Of a stretch of DNA of 47,636 bases, positions 40,943 to 47,636 are shown piece by piece. A program made the position numbers and the translations under genes. The notes under the pieces are model-generated. The model was not told where the DNA came from and ran no database searches. It saw only the letters and a list, made by a program, of their open reading frames with translations. Origin of the DNA: Pseudarthrobacter sulfonivorans (GTDB lineage: Bacteria; Actinomycetota; Actinomycetes; Actinomycetales; Micrococcaceae); assembly GCF_024391045.1 (NCBI RefSeq), contig NZ_JANFCZ010000030.1, positions 1-47,636 of the forward strand. The letters are read 5' to 3'. How positions within the stretch are numbered: the stretch's first letter is position 1; each line of letters begins with the position of its first letter.

Positions 40943-42435
40943 TGGCGTGCTCCTTCGGTATCAGTGTCCTTCGCATCCCCTGCGGGTTGGATCGTGGCGG
41001 ACGGCATCAGGAATGTGCGCGTGCTGCCGTCAGGCCGTACTGCCGTCACAGCCTCGCGCTGGTCGGGATCGGTAACGGCCCCGAGCCCGGTGAAAAGGTG
41101 CAGGAGCCCGAGGATCTCGACCGGCCGGCGGAGGTCCCCGGGCAGGGAGTTGAACAGTTCCGCTGCGGACTCAAGCTCCCCGTTGGCGGCTTTTTCCTCA
41201 ATCCGGCGGCGCAGCTGATCCAGTGACGGGCCGCCCTGCCTGCGGATGTCCTCCAGGGACAGCGCCGCCGGCGCCTCATCCGAGACGTCCGCGAGCGGTT
41301 CAGGAGCGCGCTGGCTGTCCGGGTCGTACGTCTTGAAGCGCAGGGCCGCGATGTCCAGGCCCGGCGGGATCAACTGAACACCGACGTGGTCGCGGGCGCG
41401 TGCCGACTGCATCCAGGCCCGCATTTCCCGGTCGATGCCGCGCAGGACCATGTCGAGCTCGCGGTTGCGGATGTGGTCGTAGTTCTCGATGTGTTCCCGG
41501 AGGGTGGCAGTGAGGCGCTGGCGCTGGTCCAGGACGTCGGCGATGCCGCGGCGGATGATCTCCACTGCCGTGCGCATCTGGCGCTGTTCATCGGCAAGGA
41601 GTCGGCCGGCCCCGGGGTGGGCCAGGATGGCTTCCAGGTCGGAGCGTAGCCTGGTCAGCCAGTCAGGTTTGCGCAGGAGCTCCAGCGCGCCGGCAAAAGC
41701 CCTGCCTTCCGCCGTGCCGGTCAGCAGGCTGGTCGCCTGCGCCAGGTAATCGTCGACCACTTCCCCGACGGGGCGCTCTTCTTCACGGAACCGCTTGGTG
41801 ATGCCCCGGTGCATCTCCCGCACGGCCTCCTCGACCCGGCGGAAGTCGGACGGCAGGCCGTCGAGCTCGCGGAGCACGTTGGAGAACTGCTCGGACAGCT
41901 CCGCCTCCGAGGATTCCCGTAGCTCGCCGCCGGCGGCCAGGTGGTCGTACTCTTCCTGCAGGATCTCGATCTCTTCGGCGAGCCGGCGCTTGCGCTCCTC
42001 GCGGTCCGGGTTGGCTGCCTGGGCGGCGTCCGAGATGACCCGCCGCATGGTTTCGATGCGCGACACAGAGACGTTGAGCTGGGTCCGGCTCGCCCGGATC
42101 ACATAGTCCAGGGCCTGCCTGGCGTCGCCGGTGAGCTGGTAGGTTTCCTGCCCGCGCCCTGGGTCCCGGTACAGCCACCGCTCACGCACCCACTGCATGG
42201 CGAGGGCCTTGCCACCCGTTGACGGCACTGTGTACCCGCCCGCGCGCAGCTCGTCCAGCAGGGCTTCGACCCGGGTGTGCAGCTGTTCGACCGGAACGGG
42301 CTGGGAATCGTCGGGGAAGACAGCCGACAGCAGTGGCATGGCGATGACGGCGGATTTACGGTCGAGCAGCTTCAGGGTCGGCGTGTTGAGGGCAGCCTCA
42401 ATGCGCGCGACACCGCCTTCGATGTCAGTTGCCAT
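40939..42435 (-). CDS. jetA: Wadjet subunit JetA (DUF3375, MukF-like kleisin)
   Basis: 498 residues of the DUF3375 family. ALNTPTLKLLDRKSAVIAMPLLSAVFPDDSQPVPVEQLHTRVEALLDELRAGG is the N-terminal winged-helix part; the middle (ISDAAQAANPDREERKRRLAEEIEILQEEYDHLAAG...) is a coiled coil; the C-terminal part (LEDIRRQGGPSLDQLRRRIEEKAANGELESAAELFNSLPGDLRRPVEILGLLHLFTGLG) joins JetC. AGGAGTG precedes the ATG. First gene of jetABCD on the minus strand, overlapping jetB (ATGA). Together the four genes form a complete Wadjet anti-plasmid system. Confidence 0.93.
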   Translation of the reverse strand: MATDIEGGVARIEAALNTPTLKLLDRKSAVIAMPLLSAVFPDDSQPVPVEQLHTRVEALLDELRAGGYTVPSTGGKALAMQWVRERWLYRDPGRGQETYQLTGDARQALDYVIRASRTQLNVSVSRIETMRRVISDAAQAANPDREERKRRLAEEIEILQEEYDHLAAGGELRESSEAELSEQFSNVLRELDGLPSDFRRVEEAVREMHRGITKRFREEERPVGEVVDDYLAQATSLLTGTAEGRAFAGALELLRKPDWLTRLRSDLEAILAHPGAGRLLADEQRQMRTAVEIIRRGIADVLDQRQRLTATLREHIENYDHIRNRELDMVLRGIDREMRAWMQSARARDHVGVQLIPPGLDIAALRFKTYDPDSQRAPEPLADVSDEAPAALSLEDIRRQGGPSLDQLRRRIEEKAANGELESAAELFNSLPGDLRRPVEILGLLHLFTGLGAVTDPDQREAVTAVRPDGSTRTFLMPSATIQPAGDAKDTDTEGARQ

Positions 42436-42775
42436 GCCGCACTCCTATCGTCGATGAAGCCCAGGTCAGCGCCGCCAGCTGCCCGCCGCGGGACGTGTTG
42501 CTTCTATTTGCCTCAGCGCGTGACCGCTCGGCGGACAGTTCAGCAGCGTGGGGCAGCCGCTTGCTCGGCGTCGGTTTGAACCCGCTCCAGTTTCGGCTTC
42601 GAGTTCCGCGACTCGGCCGTCTGAGGTTGTGAGGTCCTGCGTGAGAGAACTGCTCTCCTCCTCGGCGACTCGGAGACGGCCGGTGAGAGTCTCCCGCTCG
42701 TAGCATCCGGTTCACGGCGTCGCGCAGCGCGCCCACTGCCTGGCGCTGTCGCGGATCTACTGATTCACCGGTCAT
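42425..42775 (-). pseudogene. Frameshifted coiled-coil gene just upstream of jetA
   Basis: Reading from ATG 42775 gives MTGESVDPRQRQAVGALRDAVNRMLRAG, then a +1 frame reads ETLTGRLRVAEEESSSLTQDLTTSDGRVAELEAE, then the next frame LERVQTDAEQAAA, and finally the first frame again AAELSAERSRAEANRSNTSRGGQLAALTWASSTIGVRHGN, ending at TGA 42425. Each piece is Ala/Glu/Leu/Arg coiled-coil-like where the other frames are not, which suggests one gene with three single-base shifts. Its stop overlaps the jetA start by 11 bases, as in an operon. No uninterrupted version is present. Could also be chance composition. Confidence 0.4.
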
Positions 42776-43042
42776 GCGGGCACCGTACACACGAGGTCCG
42801 ACAATGTCCGTCGCGGGTTCGAGCAGAGGCCTTGGCCGCCGCCGCAAGTCCCCCCGCCTGTTGGTATCGGCTTAATCGCCCCGGGATATCTGACTGGTAA
42901 CTCCACGCGGCCAGCATGTCTGGCCGAACCGCCGCCAGCTGTGTGTGTCCTTCCATGGTGCCCATCGGTTTACCACCTCTCTGTGGTGCAGGGTCAATGG
43001 GGAGAGCTAACCACAGATCCCACGAGAATCCAAGCAGCAGTC

Positions 43043-43071
43043 TTGACTATTGTCCAGAATAGGTATATAAG
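43043..43071 (+). promoter_or_regulatory. Consensus sigma-70 promoter without a gene
   Basis: TTGACT (43043-43048), a 17-base spacer and TATAAG (43066-43071). It is the best promoter match noted in the window. Transcription would start near 43078 and run right, away from jetA, antisense to the PASTA pseudogene. No open frame of convincing size follows. Confidence 0.6.
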
Positions 43072-43112
43072 ACACAACCTTCAGCGTTCGTTGCCTCAAA
43101 ACACAACCTTCA
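43072..43112 (+). repeat. 12-base direct repeat at the promoter start site
   Basis: ACACAACCTTCA occurs at 43072-43083 and 43101-43112 (29 bases apart, nearly three helical turns). The first copy covers the expected transcription start. Confidence 0.6.
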
Positions 43113-43426
43113 TCGGAAGGCTCTGGGATGAGTGGCGGTGCCGCCACCCTGAGGGGCGAGACCCCGAGCCATGGATCGCGTCCTGGGTGGGTACATAAAA
43201 CCCCGGTGACCCGCTCGTCCTGATCCTGACTGGCTGCACGTAGTTGGCCGGTGTAGCTGCGCATTCATGCCGGGCCCCCGGGGTAATCACAGCGCCCAGT
43301 CGCCCGGTGTGGTGCGCCGTGTGCTCGCCCGACTGTGCGCCTTGACAGACAGCTCTCGTGCCCCCTCGCCGCCTGCAACTTCTGATGAGGCGGCGTCGGA
43401 TAAGTGAGCTCGATTTTGCGAGGCCC

Positions 43427-44139
43427 TTAGCCGCCAACGTTGCACGTAAAGACCGAGTATTGGCCAGTTGATGTCTGCTTGGAAATTTCCCGGCCGTCCC
43501 GCAGAATGTGGCAGGTGATGCTGCTCGTGCCTGCTCCGGCCTGGGCGATGACGCCGGGCGACCAGAACTCGTTACTGGATTCAAACCCGAGGGCATAGAA
43601 GTCATGGGACTTCTCCACCGGCCCCCAGACTTCGTCCGATGACTGTTCCTGGCCCTTCTTGCTCCCGACGAAGTTCGTGTAAATGATGGTACCGATCGGT
43701 CCGTCTGCCTCGACGACGTACGTCACGTGGCCCTGTTTCGGTGCCGGCGGCGGTGGGGGCGGAGGAGGCGACGCTGTGATCGTCGGCTTGGGTATCGCGG
43801 AAGGCGTGGTCGTCGGTGAGGGCTTGGGCGGATTAGCCGGGTTGGGTTTCAACTGGAGAAAGACCAAGTCTTTTCTGGTCACCGTGCTGCCAGGGGCTGG
43901 GCTCTGATGAGACCACAAAGTTGCTGTCGAAGTCCCCTGAACCGACTGACGTGTATTTCCCGTCCACGTCCGCGGAGCTGAGGGTAATCACAGCGTTAGC
44001 TAGAGTCTTTCCCCCGACGTCCGGAAGGGAAATATCCTCAGACGTGGCAGTAGGGGAAGGACTGGGTACAGCACGCGGTGCCGACCCACACCCCTGCGAG
44101 GACCATCAAAACCAAAACAGTGCCTGCAATCGCCTTCAA
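43427..44139 (-). pseudogene. PASTA / MmpS-like lipoprotein broken by two single-base shifts
   Basis: From a TTG at 44139 behind GGGGGAG: LKAIAGTVLVLMVLAGVWVGTACC, a signal or lipoprotein segment. The frame then shifts to PSPSPTATSEDISLPDVGGKTLANAVITLSSADVDGKYTSVGSGDFDSNFVVS, and shifts again to QSPAPGSTVTRKDLVFLQLKPNP. Joined, these give a clean PASTA domain (PDVGGKTLANA...VVSQSPAPGSTV). A Pro/Thr-rich stretch with eight prolines follows, then an MmpS-like beta domain (GHVTYVVEADGPIGTIIYTNFVG...ITCHILRDGREISKQTSTGQYSVFTCNVGG). One extra T in 'GTCTCATCAGAGC' explains the second shift. The last 163 residues remain open. Confidence 0.7.
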
Positions 44140-44496
44140 ATTCTCCCCCAACTAAGTCTTCCACCAGGGCCCAGCCGGCACCCTGATTGGCCCACGGGAG
44201 CTGGCCCCCATTGGATCTAAGGCCTTCTGGTTCTGCTCTACAGCGAGTACGGCTACCCCGCATTGCCTTGTCGAGCTTGGCTTGCCTGATCTTCACGCTG
44301 GCCGCAAACGCAACCAGCCGCAGCTGAGATTCGCGGTATTTGTCCATGCATCAGCGGTAACCTTTTTAAAGCTGTCATAGCAGACGCTTATGAAACCACG
44401 GAACCCCGACGGGCATTGCAAGCGCTGTCTTCAGGGTGCCCGCCGAGACTATGCAGCCGCAGCGAATGCCACTGCCCAACAGTCTGGGCGGAACCC
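44140..44496. other. Gap with short doubtful frames
   Basis: On the minus strand from 44347 MDKYRESQLRLVAFAASVKIRQAKLDKAMRG reads naturally for about 31 residues and then loses pattern; in the next frame LAVEQNQKALDPMGASSRGPIRVPAGPWWKT ends just before the PASTA gene. This may be another frameshifted small gene. Nothing else is supported apart from the small plus-strand frame at 44390. Confidence 0.3.
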
Positions 44497-44578
44497 TCAG
44501 GCGCTAGGTAAAGTGGCCGCGCTAACTGCGCGGAATTCTAGTCCAACGCGTCTGGAAAATAGAGCCATCTTTTGCTGA
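44390..44578 (+). CDS. Doubtful small CxxC protein
   Basis: 62 residues, MKPRNPDGHCKRCLQGARRDYAAAANATAQQSGRNPQALGKVAALTARN... The 'GHCKRCLQGARRDYAAA' start looks like a small zinc-binding phage-type protein. There is no good ribosome site and the last 27 residues run antisense into the AIPR gene, so it may be a truncated fragment. Confidence 0.25.
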   Translation: MKPRNPDGHCKRCLQGARRDYAAAANATAQQSGRNPQALGKVAALTARNSSPTRLENRAIFC

Positions 44579-46194
44579 TTCTTGAAGAACGCCATCGCAT
44601 GTCCACTTGAGTTCTCTACCTCGTGCGTATCGACGATGAGGCCCACAAGGCGCTCAATATCTGGGGTGTTGTCCGAAATCCATCCCTCGACATCCCATTC
44701 AAAATTCGAGAAAGCTACGCCTTTTGATCGCGCCGTCTGCATAAACAACGCACAGGCCATGTACAAGGAGTTCTTCGCTATGTTCGCCCCACGCTTTTCA
44801 AGGGTTTTGCTGAAATTGTCGAGTGCCATTCCAAAACTGCGCCAAAAACGCACTGCGTTGTACATATTTGCGGGCTCAAGGTTTCGTGGGAACAACTCGA
44901 GATACGGGTTCGCTTTTATGTCGAGCCACATTCGACCCAATTCACGCTTGGCACGTGTTGCGTTGTCAATGCTTGAGAGGCAAGCCAGCGCGCGCGTAGC
45001 TTCCTCGAGATCAAACGCAAATTTATGCTCTTCACTTTCAAGTGACTGGCCACTACGGAAAGTATAAAGAATTCCCTCGGCATGCAATATCTCGCTCAGT
45101 TCTAGCTGGTACGGATCCAGCGCAACGAACTCCCGGTTTGTGACTTGGTTTTGAGTATTAGTTTTGCGCGTCACTTGTTTTCCGAAGTCAGCATCGTGCC
45201 CCGCTGTCGAAATTACGCGAACGGTAACCCTGACATCCTCTAGCGCAATGCCGCTTCTTTTCGCACGAGCAAGTGCACCAGATGTCTGCGCGCCGTTGAC
45301 GATACTTAAGCCTTTCAACCTGAACCGCTCATCGGTGGCACGTGGGTTAATTCGACCGCAGCTGATCGATTCCGCGACGATTGTAATTCCGTTGTTGTAG
45401 TACCAAAACTTCGATGGCTCCGAACTTAATGTCTCATGCAGCGTCTCGTTCGTTTCAGTCGCTTTTAGAATTGACCGAATGTTTTTGTCGAAGAGACGCT
45501 CGCTAAACGTGTCCACCAGTTCGGCAAGCTGGTCTGCAGCAACGATCCCCATGATCTCCGATCGATAGTCACCCATCGTCACCCATCGTTCAAATTCAAC
45601 TTCGTGGTCGGGGGCACCGAGATTCAGCGCCGTGTTCCTGCGTTCAAAGTTTTCACGGAGTCCTTCATAGGAAAACTCCAAAATCTCCCCATTGGCGTTG
45701 ACTTCCGCAACTAGCCGATCAGTTTCAGCCTTGGCGTCATCATTCGGCTTCTGAACACCGAGATGCGAAAAGACTGCAATGACTTTGCTGCTTTCAAGCG
45801 CGTCCTCAAACTCGGAAGCACGCCCTCTGGCTTTCGGACCTAGAGCCTGCCAATCACAATCTAGAAAACGTTTGATGCCGTTGGCAAACTTCATAACTTC
45901 GGTGGGGCTCGGGGATCCTGCGGATGTTTTCGCTTGTACCAGGTAAATCTCACCGCGCATTTGAGATACATATATCGCATCTATTCCGGCGTCGCCGGAC
46001 TCGTCAACAACGGACGCGCATGAGTCTTCGGCGGTAGTTTTAGCCCTATCAGCTACAGTGAGCGCGGCCAGCGCACGGGAAGTACGAAACTTCGCTTGCT
46101 CGTCTTCCTGATGGTTTTTTACATCTGTCATGACTATGTGTGGTTCGAAGTCTTCTTTGAGGCGTTTACGGAGCTGCCGTTCCTGGATTTCCAT
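44497..46194 (-). CDS. AIPR family abortive phage infection protein
   Basis: 565 residues. The AIPR core (about 215-510) shows RLFDKNIRSILKATETNETLHETLSSEPSKFWYYNNGITIVAESI and LKGLSIVNGAQTSGALARA, family signatures, then GKQVTRKTNTQNQVTNREFVALDP. The N-terminal part has a PD-(D/E)xK-like pattern: DESGDAGIDAIYVSQMRGEIYLVQAKTS (Asp near 72, QAK at 87-89). AIPR proteins are phage defence effectors, stand-alone or with restriction modules. Base composition is clearly lower in GC than the neighbours, with more A/T-ending codons, indicating transfer. The IS110 scar lies just upstream of its start. No methylase accompanies it. Confidence 0.88.
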   Translation of the reverse strand: MEIQERQLRKRLKEDFEPHIVMTDVKNHQEDEQAKFRTSRALAALTVADRAKTTAEDSCASVVDESGDAGIDAIYVSQMRGEIYLVQAKTSAGSPSPTEVMKFANGIKRFLDCDWQALGPKARGRASEFEDALESSKVIAVFSHLGVQKPNDDAKAETDRLVAEVNANGEILEFSYEGLRENFERRNTALNLGAPDHEVEFERWVTMGDYRSEIMGIVAADQLAELVDTFSERLFDKNIRSILKATETNETLHETLSSEPSKFWYYNNGITIVAESISCGRINPRATDERFRLKGLSIVNGAQTSGALARAKRSGIALEDVRVTVRVISTAGHDADFGKQVTRKTNTQNQVTNREFVALDPYQLELSEILHAEGILYTFRSGQSLESEEHKFAFDLEEATRALACLSSIDNATRAKRELGRMWLDIKANPYLELFPRNLEPANMYNAVRFWRSFGMALDNFSKTLEKRGANIAKNSLYMACALFMQTARSKGVAFSNFEWDVEGWISDNTPDIERLVGLIVDTHEVENSSGHAMAFFKNQQKMALFSRRVGLEFRAVSAATLPSA

Positions 46195-46287
46195 CTCAGT
46201 CCTTACTGAATTGCCGGGGCTGACGGTGGTATAGGCGGGAGTTCAAAACCCATCTCATCACACATATTTCTACTCAGACTATACATC

Positions 46288-46431
46288 TCGAGGGACTACT
46301 ACGACCGGAAACGGGCCGAGGGCAAACGACACAACCAGGCCCTCATCGCCCTCGCCCGCCGCCGCGACACCCTCTACGCCATGCTCAGAGACGGCACTTT
46401 CTACGCACCACGGACACCCTCAGCCGCTTGA
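46288..46431 (+). mobile_element. IS110-family transposase C-terminal fragment
   Basis: The frame SRDYYDRKRAEGKRHNQALIALARRRDTLYAMLRDGTFYAPRTPSAA ends at TGA 46429-46431. 'YYxRKRxEGKxHxQAxxALARRRxxxLxAMLRDGxxY' is the standard end of IS110 transposases. The homology stops abruptly at 46288, next to the AIPR gene start, and the rest of the element is missing. The breakpoint marks an insertion or deletion edge. Confidence 0.8.
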
Positions 46432-46481
46432 CGAAAAACATAGAGGCACCCCGCATTTCACCTATGAGTGCTCCGCACCCG

Positions 46482-47201
46482 CTACACCGTTACGACCTCA
46501 TCCTCCACTGTGACCAGCTCTACGATTTTCGCGGCGACAACCTCCAGCGAATCGACCGTTGTGTCCAGGCCGTTCCGGGATCCCAGCAAGGGGCTCACAT
46601 CACGGAGTTCTTCGTACGTCGTGCCGTGCACGACGGGGATCAGCATGTCACGCGCCAGGAGTGCTGAGAGTTCCTTATCGGACACACCGCCGCCGTCAAT
46701 GCGCTTGAGCAGGGCCGGGGTGACGAGAACGATGCCGGTCCGGGACTTCGCCAACCCCTTGTCAATTTCCCGAAGGAACGGCTGGCCAAGCACGATGTCC
46801 TTCTCGCTGAACCAGACTGAGGCACCTGCGGCCTCAATCAGATCATTCAGTTCCGCAGCGACGCGGCGCCGGTCATCCCATGCGTGGCAAAGGAAAACGT
46901 CCCGCAGCTCAGGTCGGCCGGCACGGGCTTCGACCGCACGCCTGGCCGGCGTGAGGGCCTGAACTTCGGCCGGAGTGTAGGAAACGGTCGAGGTACTTGG
47001 TGACCACCGCGGACGCGTCCTTTTGACGCCCGATCCGGCACTGCTGCCGGATCCTCCGCCGCTGCTACTCCGTGAGTAGCTCGGCTGGGGCGTGTAGTAG
47101 GAAGGGGCGGAGTAGCCGTAGCCCCTGCCTCCGCACGAGGGGCAGTTGGCCCTTGCTGCTGCTGATCTGTGCCCCTGGCGGGGTGCTGTACATCGACTCA
47201 T
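46482..47201 (-). CDS. TIR domain protein, predicted defence NADase/sensor
   Basis: 239 residues. The N-terminal 70 carry a CxxC (ANCPSCGGRGYGY) and a low-complexity Ser/Tyr/Gly/Pro linker. The TIR domain spans about 98-239: ELRDVFLCHAWDDRRRVAAELNDLIEAAGASVWFSEKDIVLGQPFLREIDKGLAKSRTGIVLVTPALLKR...GGVSDKELSALLARDMLIPVVHGTTYEEL. The Glu in SDKEL (near 177) aligns with the catalytic glutamate of TIR NADases. Bacterial TIR proteins make NAD-derived signals or deplete NAD+ during phage infection. No ThsA or other known partner is visible; a 94-residue unknown gene lies 51 bases upstream on the same strand. Confidence 0.85.
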   Translation of the reverse strand: MSRCTAPRQGHRSAAARANCPSCGGRGYGYSAPSYYTPQPSYSRSSSGGGSGSSAGSGVKRTRPRWSPSTSTVSYTPAEVQALTPARRAVEARAGRPELRDVFLCHAWDDRRRVAAELNDLIEAAGASVWFSEKDIVLGQPFLREIDKGLAKSRTGIVLVTPALLKRIDGGGVSDKELSALLARDMLIPVVHGTTYEELRDVSPLLGSRNGLDTTVDSLEVVAAKIVELVTVEDEVVTV

Positions 47202-47252
47202 GACCGGAGCCTAACAGCACGATCCGACATGTCTGAATCGTATGATGCCGAA

Positions 47253-47537
47253 CTAGAGTCCACGGCTACCCTTCCATAGTTCGTGCGCCACGCGCTTGAT
47301 GCTGTCTGGCTGTGCCCAGGCCAGGTGATATTTCTCGGAAGCATCCAGCCGCTCGATCAGTCCGTAGCTGCCTGACCAGCCCAGGGCCTTGCCAAAGATG
47401 CTGCCGACCTGTACCAGGGGCCGGTTGTACTTCGGGAAGTCCCGGATCGGGGAGGTGTCATCCATCGGACGGACCCGGTCGGCTTCGGTGCGCGCCATCA
47501 TCCGGTCCAAGTCCTCCGCGGAGCCTGCCTTGATCAC
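47253..47537 (-). CDS. Hypothetical protein upstream of the TIR gene
   Basis: 94 residues from a GTG at 47537: MIKAGSAEDLDRMMARTEADRVRPMDDTSPIRDFPKYNRPLVQVGSIFGKALGWSGSYGLIERLDASEKYHLAWAQPDSIKRVAHELWKGSRGL. It is soluble, with no recognised domain. It lies 51 bases upstream of the TIR gene in the same direction, so the two may be one transcript. I cannot assign a function. Sequence upstream (47538-47636) is A/T-rich and may hold the promoter. Confidence 0.55.
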   Translation of the reverse strand: MIKAGSAEDLDRMMARTEADRVRPMDDTSPIRDFPKYNRPLVQVGSIFGKALGWSGSYGLIERLDASEKYHLAWAQPDSIKRVAHELWKGSRGL

Positions 47538-47636
47538 GTCTCAATTTTAGAGTAGATGCCGGGTTCTATCGAATATACGTTCTCAACAGACTTATGCACT
47601 TGTGAATATATCTTCGACTCCAGTGGGTGCCAAACC

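Larger units (their letters stand above)
42776..43426. other. Gene-free gap between jetA region and PASTA pseudogene
   Basis: 650 bases. The only clear signal is a consensus-quality promoter at 43043-43071 pointing rightward, and a 12-base direct repeat around its start site. Short open frames on both strands lack ribosome sites. Confidence 0.5.

Noticed and set aside
42941..43198. An 85-residue plus-strand open frame spanning the orphan promoter
   Set aside because: It begins before the promoter, has no ribosome site and no recognisable pattern.
1..47636. CRISPR array, rRNA genes or intact integrase
   Set aside because: No regular repeat-spacer array, rRNA sequence or tyrosine/serine recombinase catalytic motif was seen on either strand by eye.

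Overview
The window reads as chromosome of a high-GC Gram-positive bacterium, most likely of the Arthrobacter/Pseudarthrobacter group (Micrococcaceae). This is inferred from the gene families present: a DUF3311 + sodium:solute symporter pair, a DUF1326/DUF2182 pair, an RskA-type anti-sigma factor, DUF427, DUF2809, and frequent GTG/TTG starts. No rRNA gene, intact tRNA gene or CRISPR array was seen, so the genus is an inference.

Left part (about 0.2-28.3 kb) is ordinary metabolic and stress chromosome. In order it holds: a transposase tail, a LacI regulator, a LigD-type polymerase/primase protein, DoxX, an MpaB/DUF2236 oxygenase, a flotillin with a mini-NfeD partner, an F420-reductase-like protein, a rifampin-phosphotransferase-like PEP-synthase protein, a secreted DUF4397 protein beside an ECF sigma/anti-sigma pair, an AarF/UbiB kinase with a PadR regulator, DUF427, DUF2182/DUF1326, a cytoplasmic GH13 enzyme, gluconokinase and gluconate permease, a GyrI-like protein, a DUF1801 remnant, DUF2809, a NUC1-type nuclease, an MctP-like monocarboxylate symporter operon, an MBL hydrolase and an MFS transporter.

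Right part (about 28.3-47.6 kb) is an accessory, defence-rich island. Two diverged direct copies (about 140 bp) of one module bracket about 4 kb at 29.1-33.3 kb. Each copy has the 3' end of a tRNA (Leu-like) with its own terminator, then a GTGTGCAC/GTGCACAC palindrome followed by a T-run. The bracketed cargo is an autoregulated-looking HTH/nucleotidyltransferase pair (toxin-antitoxin-like) and a DUF4236-membrane-HIRAN protein. No integrase remains. Next come a frameshifted small gene, a protein with five tandem zinc-finger-like repeats fused to a GIY-YIG-like domain, and a complete Wadjet operon (jetABCD, minus strand, each junction a 4-base ATGA overlap). Beyond it lie an AIPR (abortive phage infection) protein of visibly lower GC, an IS110 transposase scar, and a TIR-domain protein with a small upstream gene.

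Decayed genes cluster around the intact Wadjet operon: a coiled-coil reading split over three frames just upstream of jetA, a PASTA/MmpS-like lipoprotein with two single-base shifts, and the frameshifted gene at 33.6 kb. JetABCD is uninterrupted over nearly 7 kb, which argues against general sequencing error. The strongest candidates for undescribed biology are the five-finger GIY-YIG protein next to Wadjet, the tRNA/palindrome-bounded cassette with its TA-like pair and DUF4236-HIRAN protein, and the TIR protein with its unknown partner.
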